Source: Aurifilum marmelostoma (Eukaryota; Ascomycota; Sordariomycetes; Diaporthales; Cryphonectriaceae). From it: a stretch of 64,000 nt of DNA. The DNA lies in contig JAMXSV010000023.1 in the NCBI GenBank assembly GCA_027559495.1, forward strand, positions 1 to 64,000, read 5' to 3'. A program made the translations under genes and the position numbers. This document shows positions 34,201-45,594 of the stretch, in pieces (positions within the stretch are counted from its first letter, which is position 1; each line of letters begins with the position of its first letter). Below the pieces are notes generated by a model. It had not been told where the DNA came from. It saw nothing but the letters and a program-made list of their open reading frames with translations, and did no database searches.

Positions 34201-37200
34201 CAGACGGATGGCAAGGAGCTTCATCGACTGATCCTGGATACGCCTTCTCTTGTCGTCGGAGACGAGGCTCAGACCTTCAAGAACAAGAATTCCAAGACGG
34301 GCGTTGTTGCGAACCGGTTCAAAACCACCAGCCGCATCGCCTTGACTGGCTCTCCTCTGGCAAACAATGTTGAGGAGTACTACTCGATGATCAACTGGGT
34401 CTCGCCCGGGTATCTCGGCGACCCCAGCGAGTTTTCGCTAAAATACGCCAGACCTATCGAGGATGGACTCTGGAAGTCCAGCGATGCTGCCAAGAGGAGG
34501 AGAGCCAAAATCTGTCTTGCTGCCCTCAAGAAGGTAGTGGAACCCAAGGTCCAGAGAAGGAACATCGCTTGCCTGAAAGACAGCATTCCTCCAAAGAAGG
34601 AATACATCATCTACCTCAACCTCGGACCTGTTCAGGAGATCGTCTATTCAGGCTATGTGAATGGTATTGTGGGAGAGCTGGGGCAAAAGAACCTCTCTGT
34701 TACGTCTGTCTGGGGCCTGACCGCTGCCTTGAGGCTTCTTCTGGCTCACCCGTACATCCTTCAGAAGAAGCTGGAAGAGAAGAAGGCCGAGACGCAGCCG
34801 AGGAAAAAGAACAAGGGCCCGTCGGATGACGAGACGGCAGTCAGTCTATTCGATGCCTCAGAGAAGGTGAGGAACTGGATACTGGAGGCCCTGAAAGAGC
34901 AGCAAACCTCGGAGGATATCGAGGCCTCGCAGAAGATGCTCGTCCTGGATGCGATTCTCGAAGAGTCCATGAGGCTCGGCGAGAATGTGTTGGTCTTCTC
35001 ACAGAGCCTCGACGTCCTGGACTTTGTCGAGGAGCATCTTTGCGCTGCAAAGAGTCGATCTTACAAGCGTCTCGACGGAAAAGTTGCTCCTTCCCTGCGG
35101 CAGGATCTGGTGAAAGAGTTCAACCGCGGCAAGTCCCAAGTACTCCTCATCTCGACGACAGCCGGAGGCGTTGGTCTCAACATCCACGGCGCCACCCGGA
35201 TCGTCATCCTTGACTTCCAGTACAATCCCGTACACGAGCAACAAGCCATCGGGCGAGCGTACCGTATCGGACAGACGAAGCGGGTGGTGGTCTACTGGCT
35301 CATCTGTGCAGGAACGTTTGAGAAGACGATGCACAACCGACAAGTGTTCAAAAACCAGCTGGCCTCGCGTGTGGTGGACTCCAAGAACCCCTTGTCCAAA
35401 GCAGACAACAAACTCACGACATGGTTCAAAGACTACGAGAGGCTTGACGCCATGGATAAGAATCACTTTCGAGGCAAGGATCCGATCATGGACACCCTGC
35501 TCGAGTCCGATCTTGTCAAGGAGATTCCATGGGTCGAGACTACGGACACCTTTGAGGAGGAAGAGATAGACAAGGAACTGCCTGCAGATGCGCAAAAGGA
35601 GGCGGACCTGATGGCTCAGCGGCAACAGACAGCTGCCCAGAACTCTGGACAGGCGACCCCGTCGCAGCAGCAACACGGTGAAGTACGGAATTTGCACCCC
35701 ATCCCTTCCCCTGACCACCACAACAATGTAGAAGGCTCCTCAGCGCAAGAGCAGGAGGCTCATGAGACCGGTCTTGCTTCCGAAGGCCATGACGCGCCCA
35801 TGAACTCGGAACGTTTGCGCGCCTCCTCTACGCCTCCTGGCACCAGCGTGCGATCTGTGCCGTCCTGGGCGGACAGCAATGTCATATCGACCGATGGCTT
35901 CGAGTGGAACACACCGACTAATGAGCTCACCGCGCAGGGACCATCCAGCCAGATACCAAGACCGTACCTGGGCCCACCGAGACAACCAATGCCGTTTTTT
36001 GGGTCTGCGTCTGGCACGAGCCCTGGGATGCTGCCACTGCGCAGCCAGGACTCCCGCGGACCGGTCATGCCACCAACCTTCGGCCAGCGCTTTGACCAAC
36101 CTCAGCCGCATGGCAATTCCTTTCCCAGCCCGCGCCCTTTCGCACCGCTCGGTGGTATGGGGATTCAGCAGCAGAGACCTCAGCTGATGCCCGGTAGTTT
36201 TCCTTCAGATGCGGCCGCCTCGGCCGACCAGCAGGATGTGCACCTGAGCCACCCTGCAGCTCCCCTTCCATTTGGGATGGACGGGGCTGGTAGCAGGCCG
36301 CAGTTTGGGCACCCAATGCAGCCAGGACGTCCTATCGCGTTGGGGATGAGTATGACTAGCAGCAGTCGGCGGAATGAGCCCCCGTTGCAGTTGCAGCCAG
36401 CAACTCCCGGTCCTCCCGGTCCCTCTGGCATGAATAACACTGGCAGCAGGCAGCCGGATCTAGCCGGCAGTCCTGTTGGTCTATCAGGAGAGGCAGCAAG
36501 GCCCATCACCATGGGCAACACGCAAGAGCGAGGCGCTCTGTCATCTCATGACTGGGCTGATCTGGCCAAAGCCCAGATAAGAAGGGATATGAGCGAACTG
36601 CTGGACCCGGTCCGGTTGTCCCAATACAAGGCGATCGAGGGCAAGCTTCAGGCGCAGATGCACAACATGGGAGGCATGCAGAAGCATGTGGTGTGGACAA
36701 ACCTCAGCCGGTTTATCCAGAAGTACCCGGGCAGCCTCGACAATCTCGATACGGCCGAGCCAGCAGCAGTTGTCTCCCTCTTTTCAACAAACAAAACAAC
36801 AGCGCTTCAGTGGGATTCGCTTGCTGAGCTGGTAGGGCAGGCCGCTAAGCCGGCCAAAACGAAGGAGCCGGATCCTGACGTAGGCGACCTTTTCTTTGAC
36901 TACAACACGCTGTGAGAAGAAGATTGGCACGTGATGTGCATGCGGAATCCTGGTTGAGATCTCGACTGACTTTCAAGCACAAACCTCCAGCATGTGAACC
37001 AAGTTCTCGGGCGAGCTCCCAAGGACGACAGGCCCAGGAACAGCGCCAGCGAGCGAAGGGCGGCGGATCTGGCGGCGGTTCACGAAATCATCTCTCGAAG
37101 GCGAGGCAGAGCAACGGAGGAAGGGGCAGCGCGGCGGAGAACAAGCAACCCAAACAGACCTGGTGGCTCGATATCCGAACCGGTTGTTATTGACGACTAA
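31275..37200 (+). CDS. SNF2-family chromatin-remodelling ATPase, ARIP4/ATRX-like
   Basis: I infer three exons, 31,275-31,610, 31,681-36,911 and 36,978-37,200, giving 1,929 residues. The N-terminal about 100 residues look like a SAM-type helical domain (WDVERVVKELC, then an LLDS-x3-AAELW block). The two-lobe Snf2 motor follows: HTMGLGKTMQVIT (Walker A, near residue 848), GDEAQTFKNKNS (motif II, about residue 973), ALTGSPLANN (motif III) and QAIGRAYRIGQTKR (motif VI, near residue 1,300). The long gap between acidic N-terminus and motor and the HTMGLGKT form resemble the Rad54-like ARIP4/ATRX group. The C-terminal third is Pro/Gln-rich. Without the last intron the protein would end at 36,915. 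Splicing with a GTGAGA donor adds a basic tail ending PVVIDD. The first intron (31,611-31,680) has a weak GTCAAG donor but a good CTGAC branch. The role is nuclear nucleosome or DNA translocation. Confidence 0.88.
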
Positions 37201-39111
37201 AAGCCTCTCTGTCCTCAACATGCGCCCCCCCCCCCCCGCCACCCTCGACCTGCGTTCTTTCTTTTTCTCTTTCTTCCACTCCTTTTATTCGCGTCTTATT
37301 TTCACCCTCTGAATTTTCGGCGTCTTCTTTACGATACCCCGGCTGTCTAATGCACAGATTTACTGGATCCACTGGCGATCACAAAGGATGGAACATACTG
37401 GCACGTGTTGGTTCCGATTGGGGGGGGCTTTGTAGGCCCAGGGTTCATCCGTTCATCTTGGGAGTCGTGTGTGGGCGTGTGTGTATGTGTGTGTGTATGT
37501 GGGGAGGGATAGGGATGATTGGCTCGGGCTGGCGTATTCGGGTTCTCTAACTTGGCTACTACCGAGTGACACAGCCTCTGGAAGGGATGGGTGTGTTTTT
37601 TGTGTGTTTCTAATTGATGTATGTCTAAACGCGGGTGGGGACATGGATGGGCTGGATGAAGGGACTGATGGGTTTGGTTGATACCATGGCACCTACCCCG
37701 TCACATGAGCTAGCTATACAGCCAGGCTGAAAGCTCTGGTCGACGAACAAATCCAAAACAAGTGATGAGATTTAAAGTTGAGCAGGAGTGTTGAAGCGAG
37801 CGGTGTTCGGCAGGATGTTGCTGTGGGTGGCGGAGAGTTGAACCGGTCCGAAAGCGGCGCCGGGGGAAGCCTGATGCTGCACAGTTCTTCCTTTGCGGGT
37901 ATGTGTGAATGCCACTGTACAGTACATACTACACCGTAACGGGAGGGATGTTCTCTACTCACGGTGATGTGGTCTGCATCCTGTAAGCCCTGCATGGCAT
38001 ATATATCTGCGTTGCAATCTGGCTTATTACACTGGCTCGGCGACATGTACTGACGAGTTGTAATACGGTACCTCGCTCTTGAATTTTGCCCCTTCGATAG
38101 GATTCCCTCTAAATCTACATGCCGAGTGGACTTAAGTTTTTGGGGGGGGTCAACTGAGCCAATGGGCGCAAGGGTGATTACGCCGAGAGGGCCGAGTCCA
38201 CGAGTCCTTTTTTTTCCCCCCTCCGGTTCCCCAGAATGCACGACGCAGATTGCGGCTAGACCAGGAGACACAAGGGCGGGTGGGGTCTTGTCTCTCTTTT
38301 TGTCTGTCTTTTTTTTTTTCTCTCTCTTCTTCTTCTATTTCTCCATCGTAGCCCTCGTCGTATGATTCTGCCGTATGTGTTACATAGTACTATGTATGGT
38401 CTGAGGGGCGATGCGGAGTTCCTCCGATGTTGTACTGTGGTATATTTGTAGCAGGGACCAGGTACTTACTGACTATGCATGCAGGGCTGGTTCGCCCTCT
38501 CCACTGAGAATGGGCATGTGTGATATGTGTGATATTATTATGGTGGTGCAGAGTAGAAAACTGACTGTACATATTGCCTCGGATCATCGGGTGGAGGAGA
38601 AGGAGGAGGAGGAGGAGGAGGGGCGGTCAGGACATGCGCCACTTTGCTGATGGAGAATTGACTGGCTGGCTAAATAAGTGAATGGATGAATTGAATTGAG
38701 TTGAATTGAATTGAATGAATGATTGGGTGAGTGGGTGAGTGAGTGATTACTGAGGTCCTCGGGGGGCTAGTTTGATTGTGTGGATGAAACTTTTTGGGTC
38801 ATGGAGTTAGCAGCCCCTCGTCGACCCGAGGCCTCGTTCCCCAATCCCGCCCCTCCGACCTAACTAACTAATTTTCAGCCTCCTCCGCCTCGTCCTCCTC
38901 GTCTTATTGTCTTCTCTCCTCCTTCTCTCCTGCTGACTCTTCCCTGTCCCTCCCTCCCCTGCCCCTCTCTCTGTGTCTTTTTCTTCTTCTATTCTCTCTC
39001 CTCCTCCTCCTCCTCCTTCATCTCCTTCCATCAGTATTTCCACACAAGTCAGCCTCGCTCGATCGTCCCCAACAACACACACACACGCACACACACGTCA
39101 ACAACCCAATC
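37201..39111. other. Intergenic upstream of HEM1, rich in simple repeats
   Basis: 1.9 kb with a C13 run (37,225-37,237), a GT/TATG repeat near 37,470-37,500, poly-T and CT tracts (38,290-38,335), GAG repeats (38,597-38,622), a TTGAA-type repeat near 38,690-38,715, and a long CT-rich stretch (38,880-39,035) plus a CA repeat (39,075-39,100) just before HEM1. The last two are typical of a strongly expressed fungal promoter and leader. No gene is recognised. Confidence 0.6.
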
Positions 39112-41154
39112 ATGGACGCCGTTCTGCGTCAGTCCAAGGCCATGTGTCCCTTCATGAAGAAGGCCTCACCTGCCACCCTGCGGGCCCTGTCCACCTCGAC
39201 CCGACAGGTGCGCCCCCCAGGTCACCACCTCGCCGGCGGCCTCGTCGTCCCCCTGCGGCGGCACCATGTCCAAGCTGCAGCTGCTCGCCCACCGCTGCCC
39301 CGTCATGGGACAGGCCCTGGCCGTCCAGTCTGCCAAGTTTGGCCACATGGCTGCCGGTGCTGGTGGTGGTGGTGGTCATCATCATCATCATCATCATCAT
39401 CATCACCAGCAGCATCACCGCGGCGGGAAGCTGGGCAAGGCACGCGGCCTGCACTCGAGCCGCAGCCAGGAGGCCAGGGCTGTCGAGAGCCCTCTGTTCT
39501 CGCGCGACAAGAGTACGTTGGAAGTTTCTGTTCTTCTCTCCTCTCAACGGACCATCACCACCATAACCACCACACACCAGAGTTACTGACCTTGTCTCCT
39601 CTCGGCACTTCAGCTTCCGTCCACCCCTCTGCCCCTCGTCAGACCAACGCCTCCTCCGCCGCCGCCTGCCCTGCCCATAACAAGACGGCCGATGGCAAGT
39701 TCGACTACGAGGCCTACTACGGGGCCGAGCTGGACAAGAAGCACAAGGACAAGTCGTACCGGTACTTCAACAACATCAACAGGCTGGCCAGGGAGTTCCC
39801 CCGCGCCCACATGGCCAACCGCGACGAGCGCGTCACCGTGTGGTGCGCCAACGACTACCTGGGCATGGGCCGCAACCCCCACGTCCTGCGCTCCATGCAC
39901 GAGACGCTCGACGAGTACGGGGCCGGGGCCGGGGGCACGCGCAACATCTCGGGCCACAACAGGCACGCCGTCGAGCTCGAGGCCACCGTCGCCAGGCTGC
40001 ACGCCAAGGAGGCGGCGCTGGTCTTCTCGAGCTGCTACGTCGCCAACGACGCCACCCTCGCGACCCTGGGCAGCAGGATGCCCGACTGCGTCATCCTGTC
40101 CGACAGCCTGAACCACGCCTCCATGATCCAGGGCATCCGCCACTCGGGCACCAAGAAGGTCGTCTTCCGGCACAACGACGTGCAGGACCTCGAGGCCAAG
40201 CTGGCCGCCCTGCCCCTCCACGCGCCCAAGATCATCGCCTTCGAGTCCGTCTACAGCATGTGCGGCTCCATCGGCCCCATCGAGAAGATCTGCGACCTGG
40301 CCGACAAGTACGGCGCCATCACCTTCCTCGACGAGGTCCACGCCGTCGGCATGTACGGCCCGCACGGCGCCGGCGTCGCCGAGCACCTCGACTTCGAGGC
40401 CCACAAGCAGGGGCGGCCCCGCGGCACCATCATGGACCGCATCGACATCATCACCGGCACCCTCGGCAAGGCCTACGGCTGCGTGGGCGGCTACATCGCC
40501 GGCTCCGCCAGGCTGGTCGACATGATCCGCTCCCTCGCCCCGGGCTTCATCTTCACCACCTCCCTGCCCCCCGCCACCATGGCCGGCGCCCGGACCGCCA
40601 TCGAGTACCAGATGGGCCACCACGGCGACCGCAAGCTCCAGCAGCTGCACACCCGCGCCGTCAAGGCCGCCCTCGAGGAGCGCGACATCCCCGTCATCCC
40701 CAACCCGAGCCACATCATCCCCATCCTGGTCGGCAACGCCGAGGTCGCCAAGAAGGCCTCGGACCTGCTCCTGCAGAGGTACCAGATCTACGTCCAGAGC
40801 ATCAACTACCCCACCGTGCCCGTCGGCCAGGAGCGCCTGCGCATCACCCCGACCCCGGGCCACACCCGGGACCTCCGCGACCACCTCGTCGGCGCCGTCG
40901 ACGCCATCTGGTCCGAGCTCGACATCAAGCGCACCTCCGAGTGGGCTGCCGACGGCGGCTTCATCGGCGTCGGCGAGCCCGGCCTGGCCGCCGAGCCCCC
41001 GCTGTGGACCGACGCCCAGCTGGGCATCGAGGAGGGCGTCCGGGAGATCAAGGCCCAGCACGCCCAGGACGGCGTCCAGATGAAGAGCGGCGGGGTCCTG
41101 GAGATGCTTCTCGAGCGTGAGATGATTGCGAACCAGCCGGTGACCGTTGCTTAA
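39112..41154 (+). CDS. HEM1: 5-aminolevulinate synthase, with an apparent one-base frame break in the presequence
   Basis: Exons are 39,112-39,512 and 39,614-41,154 (donor GTACGT, branch CTGAC, acceptor CAG). The enzyme condenses glycine and succinyl-CoA in the mitochondrial matrix, the first step of heme synthesis, with PLP. Landmarks: VWCANDYLGMG, GAGAGGTRNISGHN, SDSLNHASMIQGIRHSG, FDEVHAVGMYG-type block (here LDEVHAVGMYG) and the PLP lysine in TGTLGKAYGCVGGY (codon 40,468-40,470, about residue 419). The presequence carries Cys-Pro heme-regulatory-type motifs (MCPF, SPCG, RCPV) and a run of ten His. From 39,219 the conserved presequence lies one frame over. Removing one C from the C6 run at 39,213-39,218 gives a continuous 646-residue protein, so I treat the break as a probable base-call error. 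Upstream CT and CA tracts suggest a strong promoter. Confidence 0.9.
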   Translation: MDAVLRQSKAMCPFMKKASPATLRALSTSTRQVRPPGHHLAGGLVVPLRRHHVQAAAARPPLPRHGTGPGRPVCQVWPHGCRCWWWWWSSSSSSSSSSPAASPRREAGQGTRPALEPQPGGQGCREPSVLARQEYVGSFCSSLLSTDHHHHNHHTPELLTLSPLGTSASVHPSAPRQTNASSAAACPAHNKTADGKFDYEAYYGAELDKKHKDKSYRYFNNINRLAREFPRAHMANRDERVTVWCANDYLGMGRNPHVLRSMHETLDEYGAGAGGTRNISGHNRHAVELEATVARLHAKEAALVFSSCYVANDATLATLGSRMPDCVILSDSLNHASMIQGIRHSGTKKVVFRHNDVQDLEAKLAALPLHAPKIIAFESVYSMCGSIGPIEKICDLADKYGAITFLDEVHAVGMYGPHGAGVAEHLDFEAHKQGRPRGTIMDRIDIITGTLGKAYGCVGGYIAGSARLVDMIRSLAPGFIFTTSLPPATMAGARTAIEYQMGHHGDRKLQQLHTRAVKAALEERDIPVIPNPSHIIPILVGNAEVAKKASDLLLQRYQIYVQSINYPTVPVGQERLRITPTPGHTRDLRDHLVGAVDAIWSELDIKRTSEWAADGGFIGVGEPGLAAEPPLWTDAQLGIEEGVREIKAQHAQDGVQMKSGGVLEMLLEREMIANQPVTVA

Positions 41155-41734
41155 ACTCGAAGAGAATTCTTTTTATCGAACCTCGATGTTGCCCTTTTTT
41201 TGTCTGCTTGTGAGAGAGAGAGACACACACGAGAGGCGCGCGCTCACCGGACCGAAACTCACCTTCATTGGAGCGAGACAAGCAAAGCAAAGCTACCGAG
41301 GACTGACTACATACCGTTCTAATGAACTGAATCTGGGGACTTTCAAATTCTTCCCGATTCGGATTCATGCTTCAAGGCTCTCTCTCTGTGTGCTTGTGTT
41401 GGGCTGGCAGATGGATTCTTCAGCTGGTCACACCGACGAGGGAGGGATGAGTTCTTGGACGCATTTGGAGAAAGAAGAAAAAATCAGAAAATAAACACTA
41501 CCTACTTAGGGAAATATCAAATATCGGCATCGCTTCTAGTAGGCGACTTGACTGCCACAAAAAAAAAAAAAAAAAGACCTGTGTATGCTCTGGCTGTGAT
41601 GATGATGTGATCTTCTCTATATATTGTGATTCCGCCATCTTGATCCTCTCGTGCCGGAGCTTCTTCTCCCTCTATCAACTTCCTTTCCCTTTCCTTTTTT
41701 TTTCCTTCCTTCTCCTTCTACCCACCAACAACTC
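41155..41734. other. Intergenic between convergent HEM1 and Nudix genes
   Basis: Presumed 3' UTRs. It contains an A17-type run near 41,559-41,575 and a T-rich tract near 41,695-41,705. No gene is seen. Confidence 0.6.
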
Positions 41735-42886
41735 TCACGCCCGTGGAGGAGCCGTCGGAACAGGCACACGACGATGCAGCCGAGAAACAATCTCGACAAA
41801 GTCGGGCTCGTTCTCCTCCGTCAGGATGCCATGCCTCACAAAAAAGTCAAGCAGCACCAGCGCCGTGTTGGCCTTGAACTCGCCCCTCGCCATGGCGGCC
41901 CTGACGGCGTCCAGGTCCCACAGGTAAAACTCCTCGACCTCGTCGTCCCGCGGCCGCGGCACCCCCACCGCCGCCTCGTCGTCGGCGTGCGGGATCTCGA
42001 GGTCATACACGTAGATGACGTCCGGGCAGCACAGGCCCGCGTCGTAGCCGCCCACCTGGGCCTGCTGGTCCCCGCCGCCGCCGCTGCCCGTGCGCGTGAC
42101 GTACGTGATGGTGCCCGCCGCGCGGGCGTGCCGGCTCACAAAGTCCCCCGGCAGCGAGGCCTCCTCGTCGGCCTCGTGCACGATGCACTCGAGGGGCGTC
42201 TCCTCGGCCCGCGTGCCGCCCGCGACGGTGTTGTCGAGCATGCCCGGGTACGTGGCCAGGTGTCTGCTGCGGCGGGGCACCCAGAACCTGTAGCTGCCTG
42301 TGGCCGGGTCGCGGAGGTACGCCGTCATGTGGGCGCCCCTGTTTGCGATGCCGAAGAGCGGGGCCGCGGAGCGGCGCATCTGGACGAGAGCAGGGCCGTG
42401 GTCGTGGTAGCTCCGGGCGCCCATGATGCGAAAGTCCTCGCCCTCGGCCTTGCGGCCCAGGGTCTTGGCGAAGAGGCCCAGCTCCTGTGCGCGGCGGACC
42501 TGGGCGGCGAGGGAGGCGTTGCAGGCTGCCGGGGTGGCGGTGCCGGAGGAGGTGTCGAGGAGGCAGACGGTGCGCGGGAGGTGGCCCCTGGGGCTGACCT
42601 TGAAGTCCTGGGTCCAGGGCATCTGGTCTACCACGGCGGAGGGGATGTAGCCGTGGGGCCTGGGGTCCTGGGGGAGGTAGAAGGCATAGTAGTCCTCGCC
42701 TGGGTTGGTGCTGGACGGGAGGGTGGTGAAGTCGAGGTAGGGGGAAGCTGGGAGGAGGAGGAGGGGGGGCGTGTCAGTTGGTGTGGAGAGAGAGTGTGTG
42801 TGAGGTTGAGGGGGGAAGGTTTTTTACCTGTCGCACTCATTGACGAGGTCCAGATTGGTCTTTAGCTTTTGGTTTGTAGTGTCCAT
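41735..42886 (-). CDS. Nudix hydrolase with DUF4743-type N-terminus (thiamine-pyrophosphokinase-related)
   Basis: Exons on the minus strand are 42,886-42,828 and 42,747-41,735. The N-terminal half (PWTQDF, then FRIMGARSYHDHG and MRRSAAPLFGIANRG) matches the region that precedes the Nudix domain in the yeast Tnr3/Nudix-20 group. The Nudix box starts GGTRAEETPLEC and ends HEADEEASL: the catalytic Glu pair is kept, but the usual Arg before the first Glu is His (CAC, 42,176-42,178). Members of this group hydrolyse damaged thiamine diphosphate derivatives or other nucleoside diphosphate compounds; the substrate here is unknown. Just after the splice junction there is a one-base frame break at a G5 run (42,740-42,744, plus strand). 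Removing one base gives the expected NECDSFPYLDF junction and a 356-residue protein. Confidence 0.82.
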
Positions 42887-43542
42887 GGTTGGCCGGTGCG
42901 ATGGGAGTACGGGTTTCTTGTATGTGGGTGTGTGAGTCTGAGCAGCGAGTGAGGAGGGAAGAAGGCGTTGTCGAGCGAGAGTGAGTGGTGAGTGAGGCAG
43001 AAGAGGACGAGGACCCACCCGCGCCAACACGCTGCACATACGATGATGATACTGGAGGAGTGTCATATGTTTATTTTGGAGGATACTTCGCCTCTATCTT
43101 ATCTGTAGTAGCACTCATTTACTTTTTTGTACATATAGAGTTTTGCCAGGGCGTTTATATCAGCAGAGGATAGACCCTGCACGTCCCATATGGAGCTGGA
43201 GATAGACAGAGGGTTGAGATTATCTCGAGTCTTTCTAGGGTTAGGGTATTAGAGGGACTGCCCCTGTAGCTATAGCAGTCAGAGCTCTCAGAGACAAGTC
43301 AGTCTTGTTGAGTCGTTCATAAATACGAGTCCGTGATGATACCACGACGTTTGACTAGCCACGGTTTGCCTCTAAAGGGAATCTACATTCTATTCTTTTC
43401 TCACAAGAAGTCAGCATAGCACGCCAATATACAGTATATACTTCCTAAAAGGTACAGTGCGCAGGGGGAGACCAGATTCCACCTCTGGCGTCCTCCCTTC
43501 CTCCCACCCCCTCCCCCATCATCACCACCACCACCTCTCCCC
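42887..43542. other. Intergenic, 5' side of Nudix gene and 3' side of MFS gene
   Basis: About 650 bp that should contain the Nudix promoter (right next to 42,886) and the 3' UTR of the MFS transporter gene. No motif or gene is recognised. Confidence 0.55.
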
Positions 43543-45594
43543 CTACTTGCTCAAGCTCTTCTCCCGAATAAAAAACGACGACAAGAATGCCAACGAAAAA
43601 GGAAGCGCCTGGAACCCAAACACATGTATGCTGGCAATCTGATAACACCGCCTGACGACGGCCGCCGTCCCCGGCTCCAGCAGCTTGATGTAGTCCAGGC
43701 TCTCCCTGACGCGCTGCTCAATGGCCTCCGCGGCGTCGCCGCTGCCGAGCCGTGACGCCAGCTGGGCCCGCAGCACCTGCTGGAGTATGGCCGAGGCCAC
43801 GCTGACCCCGATGGACGAGCCCAGGCTGCGGAACAGGTACGAGCAGGCGATGACCACCGCGGTGTCGTCCTTGGCTGCGTTGGAGAGGAGGGCTACTAGG
43901 GTTGTGGTGATTGCTGTTTGTCGGGAAGAAGCAGACATTTAGGTGTGAGTCATAATATCCATATGTACAGAGACAAGGGGGAAACTCACCTGATCCAGCG
44001 CCGAGTGATACCATGGCCAAGGCGACCGATGTTCCGACCTCCGAGTTGATCCAGGCCCCTGCGAACAAGACCATGGGAATCACGCCGAGAAGCAGCAGGA
44101 GCAAGCTGAAGACTGTGAGCCGGTAGTACCGACCGGTGCGCCTCATGATATACCCCGAGCCCAGCGACGCCGACACCCCAAAGATGGTGATGGGGATCAG
44201 GAGCAGCCCTGCCTGGACGGCAGAGAGGCCGTCGACGGCCTGGTAGAGCAGCGGCAGGTAGAAGATGGTCGACATCTGACCAAAGACGGCGAAGAAGTTG
44301 CAGAGGTAGGCCGCAAACAGGGACCTCTCGAAGATGATGTGGCCCGGCGCAAAAGGGTGCGACGCGACCTTGATCTCGACGAGGATGAAGATGGCGAACA
44401 GAGCCGGGGACACGGAGAGCGGGACGATGGTCACCAGCTTGCTCCAGCCCTCGTTGCTGCCGTTGTCGAGCCCCACGAGGAGGGACAGCACCGCCAGGAC
44501 CAGGAAGAGGGCGCCCAGGAAGTCGACCTTGGCCAGCTTCTCGAGCCAGTGGGACGTGTCTCTCCTGGGGAGCTGGATGACCAGGTAGGCCCCGACCCAG
44601 GCGATGGCCACAATAGGTACCTGAGCGATAAAAGACCTGAGCATAGGAGGAAGAAGACAAAAAAAAAAAAAAAAGTCAGCCACCGACGAGCCTGCGGTAC
44701 ATACTACGACTGCCAGGTATGTATAAACAGCAGCAGGGTCAGGTAGGTAAATATATGTATACGCACCATCTCCAGCCCAGAGACTCTGCCACCAGCCCTC
44801 CCACGGGCGCCCCAGTCCCGGTTCCGGCGCCGAATATGATATTGAGATAACCCTGCCAGAGACCACGGTCGCGCAGGGGCACTATGTCAGAGAGCAGGAT
44901 CGAGGTCACGGCGTTGATGCCTCCGCCCCCGAGGCCGGCGATTGTCCTGGAGATGATGAGCTGCCAGATGTCCTGCGAGAGCCCGCAGCCCAGCGAGCCC
45001 AGCCCGAAGAAGAAGTAGGCAAAAAGGAGACACTGTTTTCTCCCGAATATGTCGCTCATCTTGCCGTAGAGCGGCTGACAGCAGGTGAGCGTCAGGAAGT
45101 ACCTGGATAGAAGGGATCTTGTCAGTCATGTGCGCAAGCAAGGCAAAAACAATAACAAATAGGCACAAGTCTTATAGGACAACAGGAACAACCACTCACG
45201 AGGTGGAGATCCAGCTCGTCCGGTTCAGAGCCTTCAGGTCGCTGCTCATCTTGGCATACGTCGCGACGACGAGCGTCTGGTCGAGGGCGCTGAGGAAGAT
45301 GCCTATTGCCAGCACAGGTAACAGCAGGTGCAGCTTCTTGGCCAGCTCCGGCACGCCCTCCCCTGGCGGCGTCACGGTTCCCTCACCACCACTGGCTCCA
45401 GGTCCCTGTGCCGCACAGCTGTCCTCGGTGCCATTGGGGCTGCTCTCGTCATCGTGGCCGACGATGGTGGCATTGGATGAAGAAACGGCCGTGGAGGAGC
45501 CATAGTTCACGTCGCCCGCGCCCGAGGGGGTGCAGCCGAGCAGCGGGCTCGCCTCGGAGGGGTCGTTCGCGTGGGGATCCTCGTTCACGGCCAT
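43543..45594 (-). CDS. MFS transporter, DHA2/vacuolar amino-acid type
   Basis: Exons on the minus strand are 45,594-45,200, 45,102-44,767, 44,636-43,990 and 43,913-43,543; phases agree, giving 582 residues. After a hydrophilic N-terminus (about 90 residues) come typical MFS motifs: LSALDQTLVVATY in TM1, GKMSDIFGRKQ (motif A between TM2 and TM3), RTIAGLGGGGINA and GAPVGGLVAESLGWRW (motif C). About 14 hydrophobic segments follow, the DHA2 pattern. The sequence most resembles the fungal Fnx/Vba vacuolar basic-amino-acid transporters, but drug/H+ antiporters share these motifs, so the substrate is uncertain. The start at 45,594 is the only ATG in frame at the 5' end. It lies 7 kb from the polyketide genes with a Gln-rich gene between, so cluster membership is doubtful. 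Confidence 0.87.

Noticed and set aside
39208..39220. A 13-nt GT...AG micro-intron in HEM1
   Set aside because: Too short to be spliced; a one-base excess in the C6 run inside it explains the frame change and matches four similar cases in the window.
39610..41061. Long minus-strand open frame (483 codons) opposite HEM1
   Set aside because: A shadow of the GC-rich HEM1 coding strand with Gly/Val/Asp-biased composition and no family resemblance.
42628..42840. Alternative Nudix start giving MSAT joined to the second exon without a frameshift
   Set aside because: It fits the phase but loses the LDLVNECD-SFPY region expected in the family; the upstream ATG with a one-base run error is the better reading, though not excluded.
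41651..42865. Plus-strand open frame (404 codons) opposite the Nudix gene
   Set aside because: Shadow frame caused by high third-position GC in the minus-strand gene.
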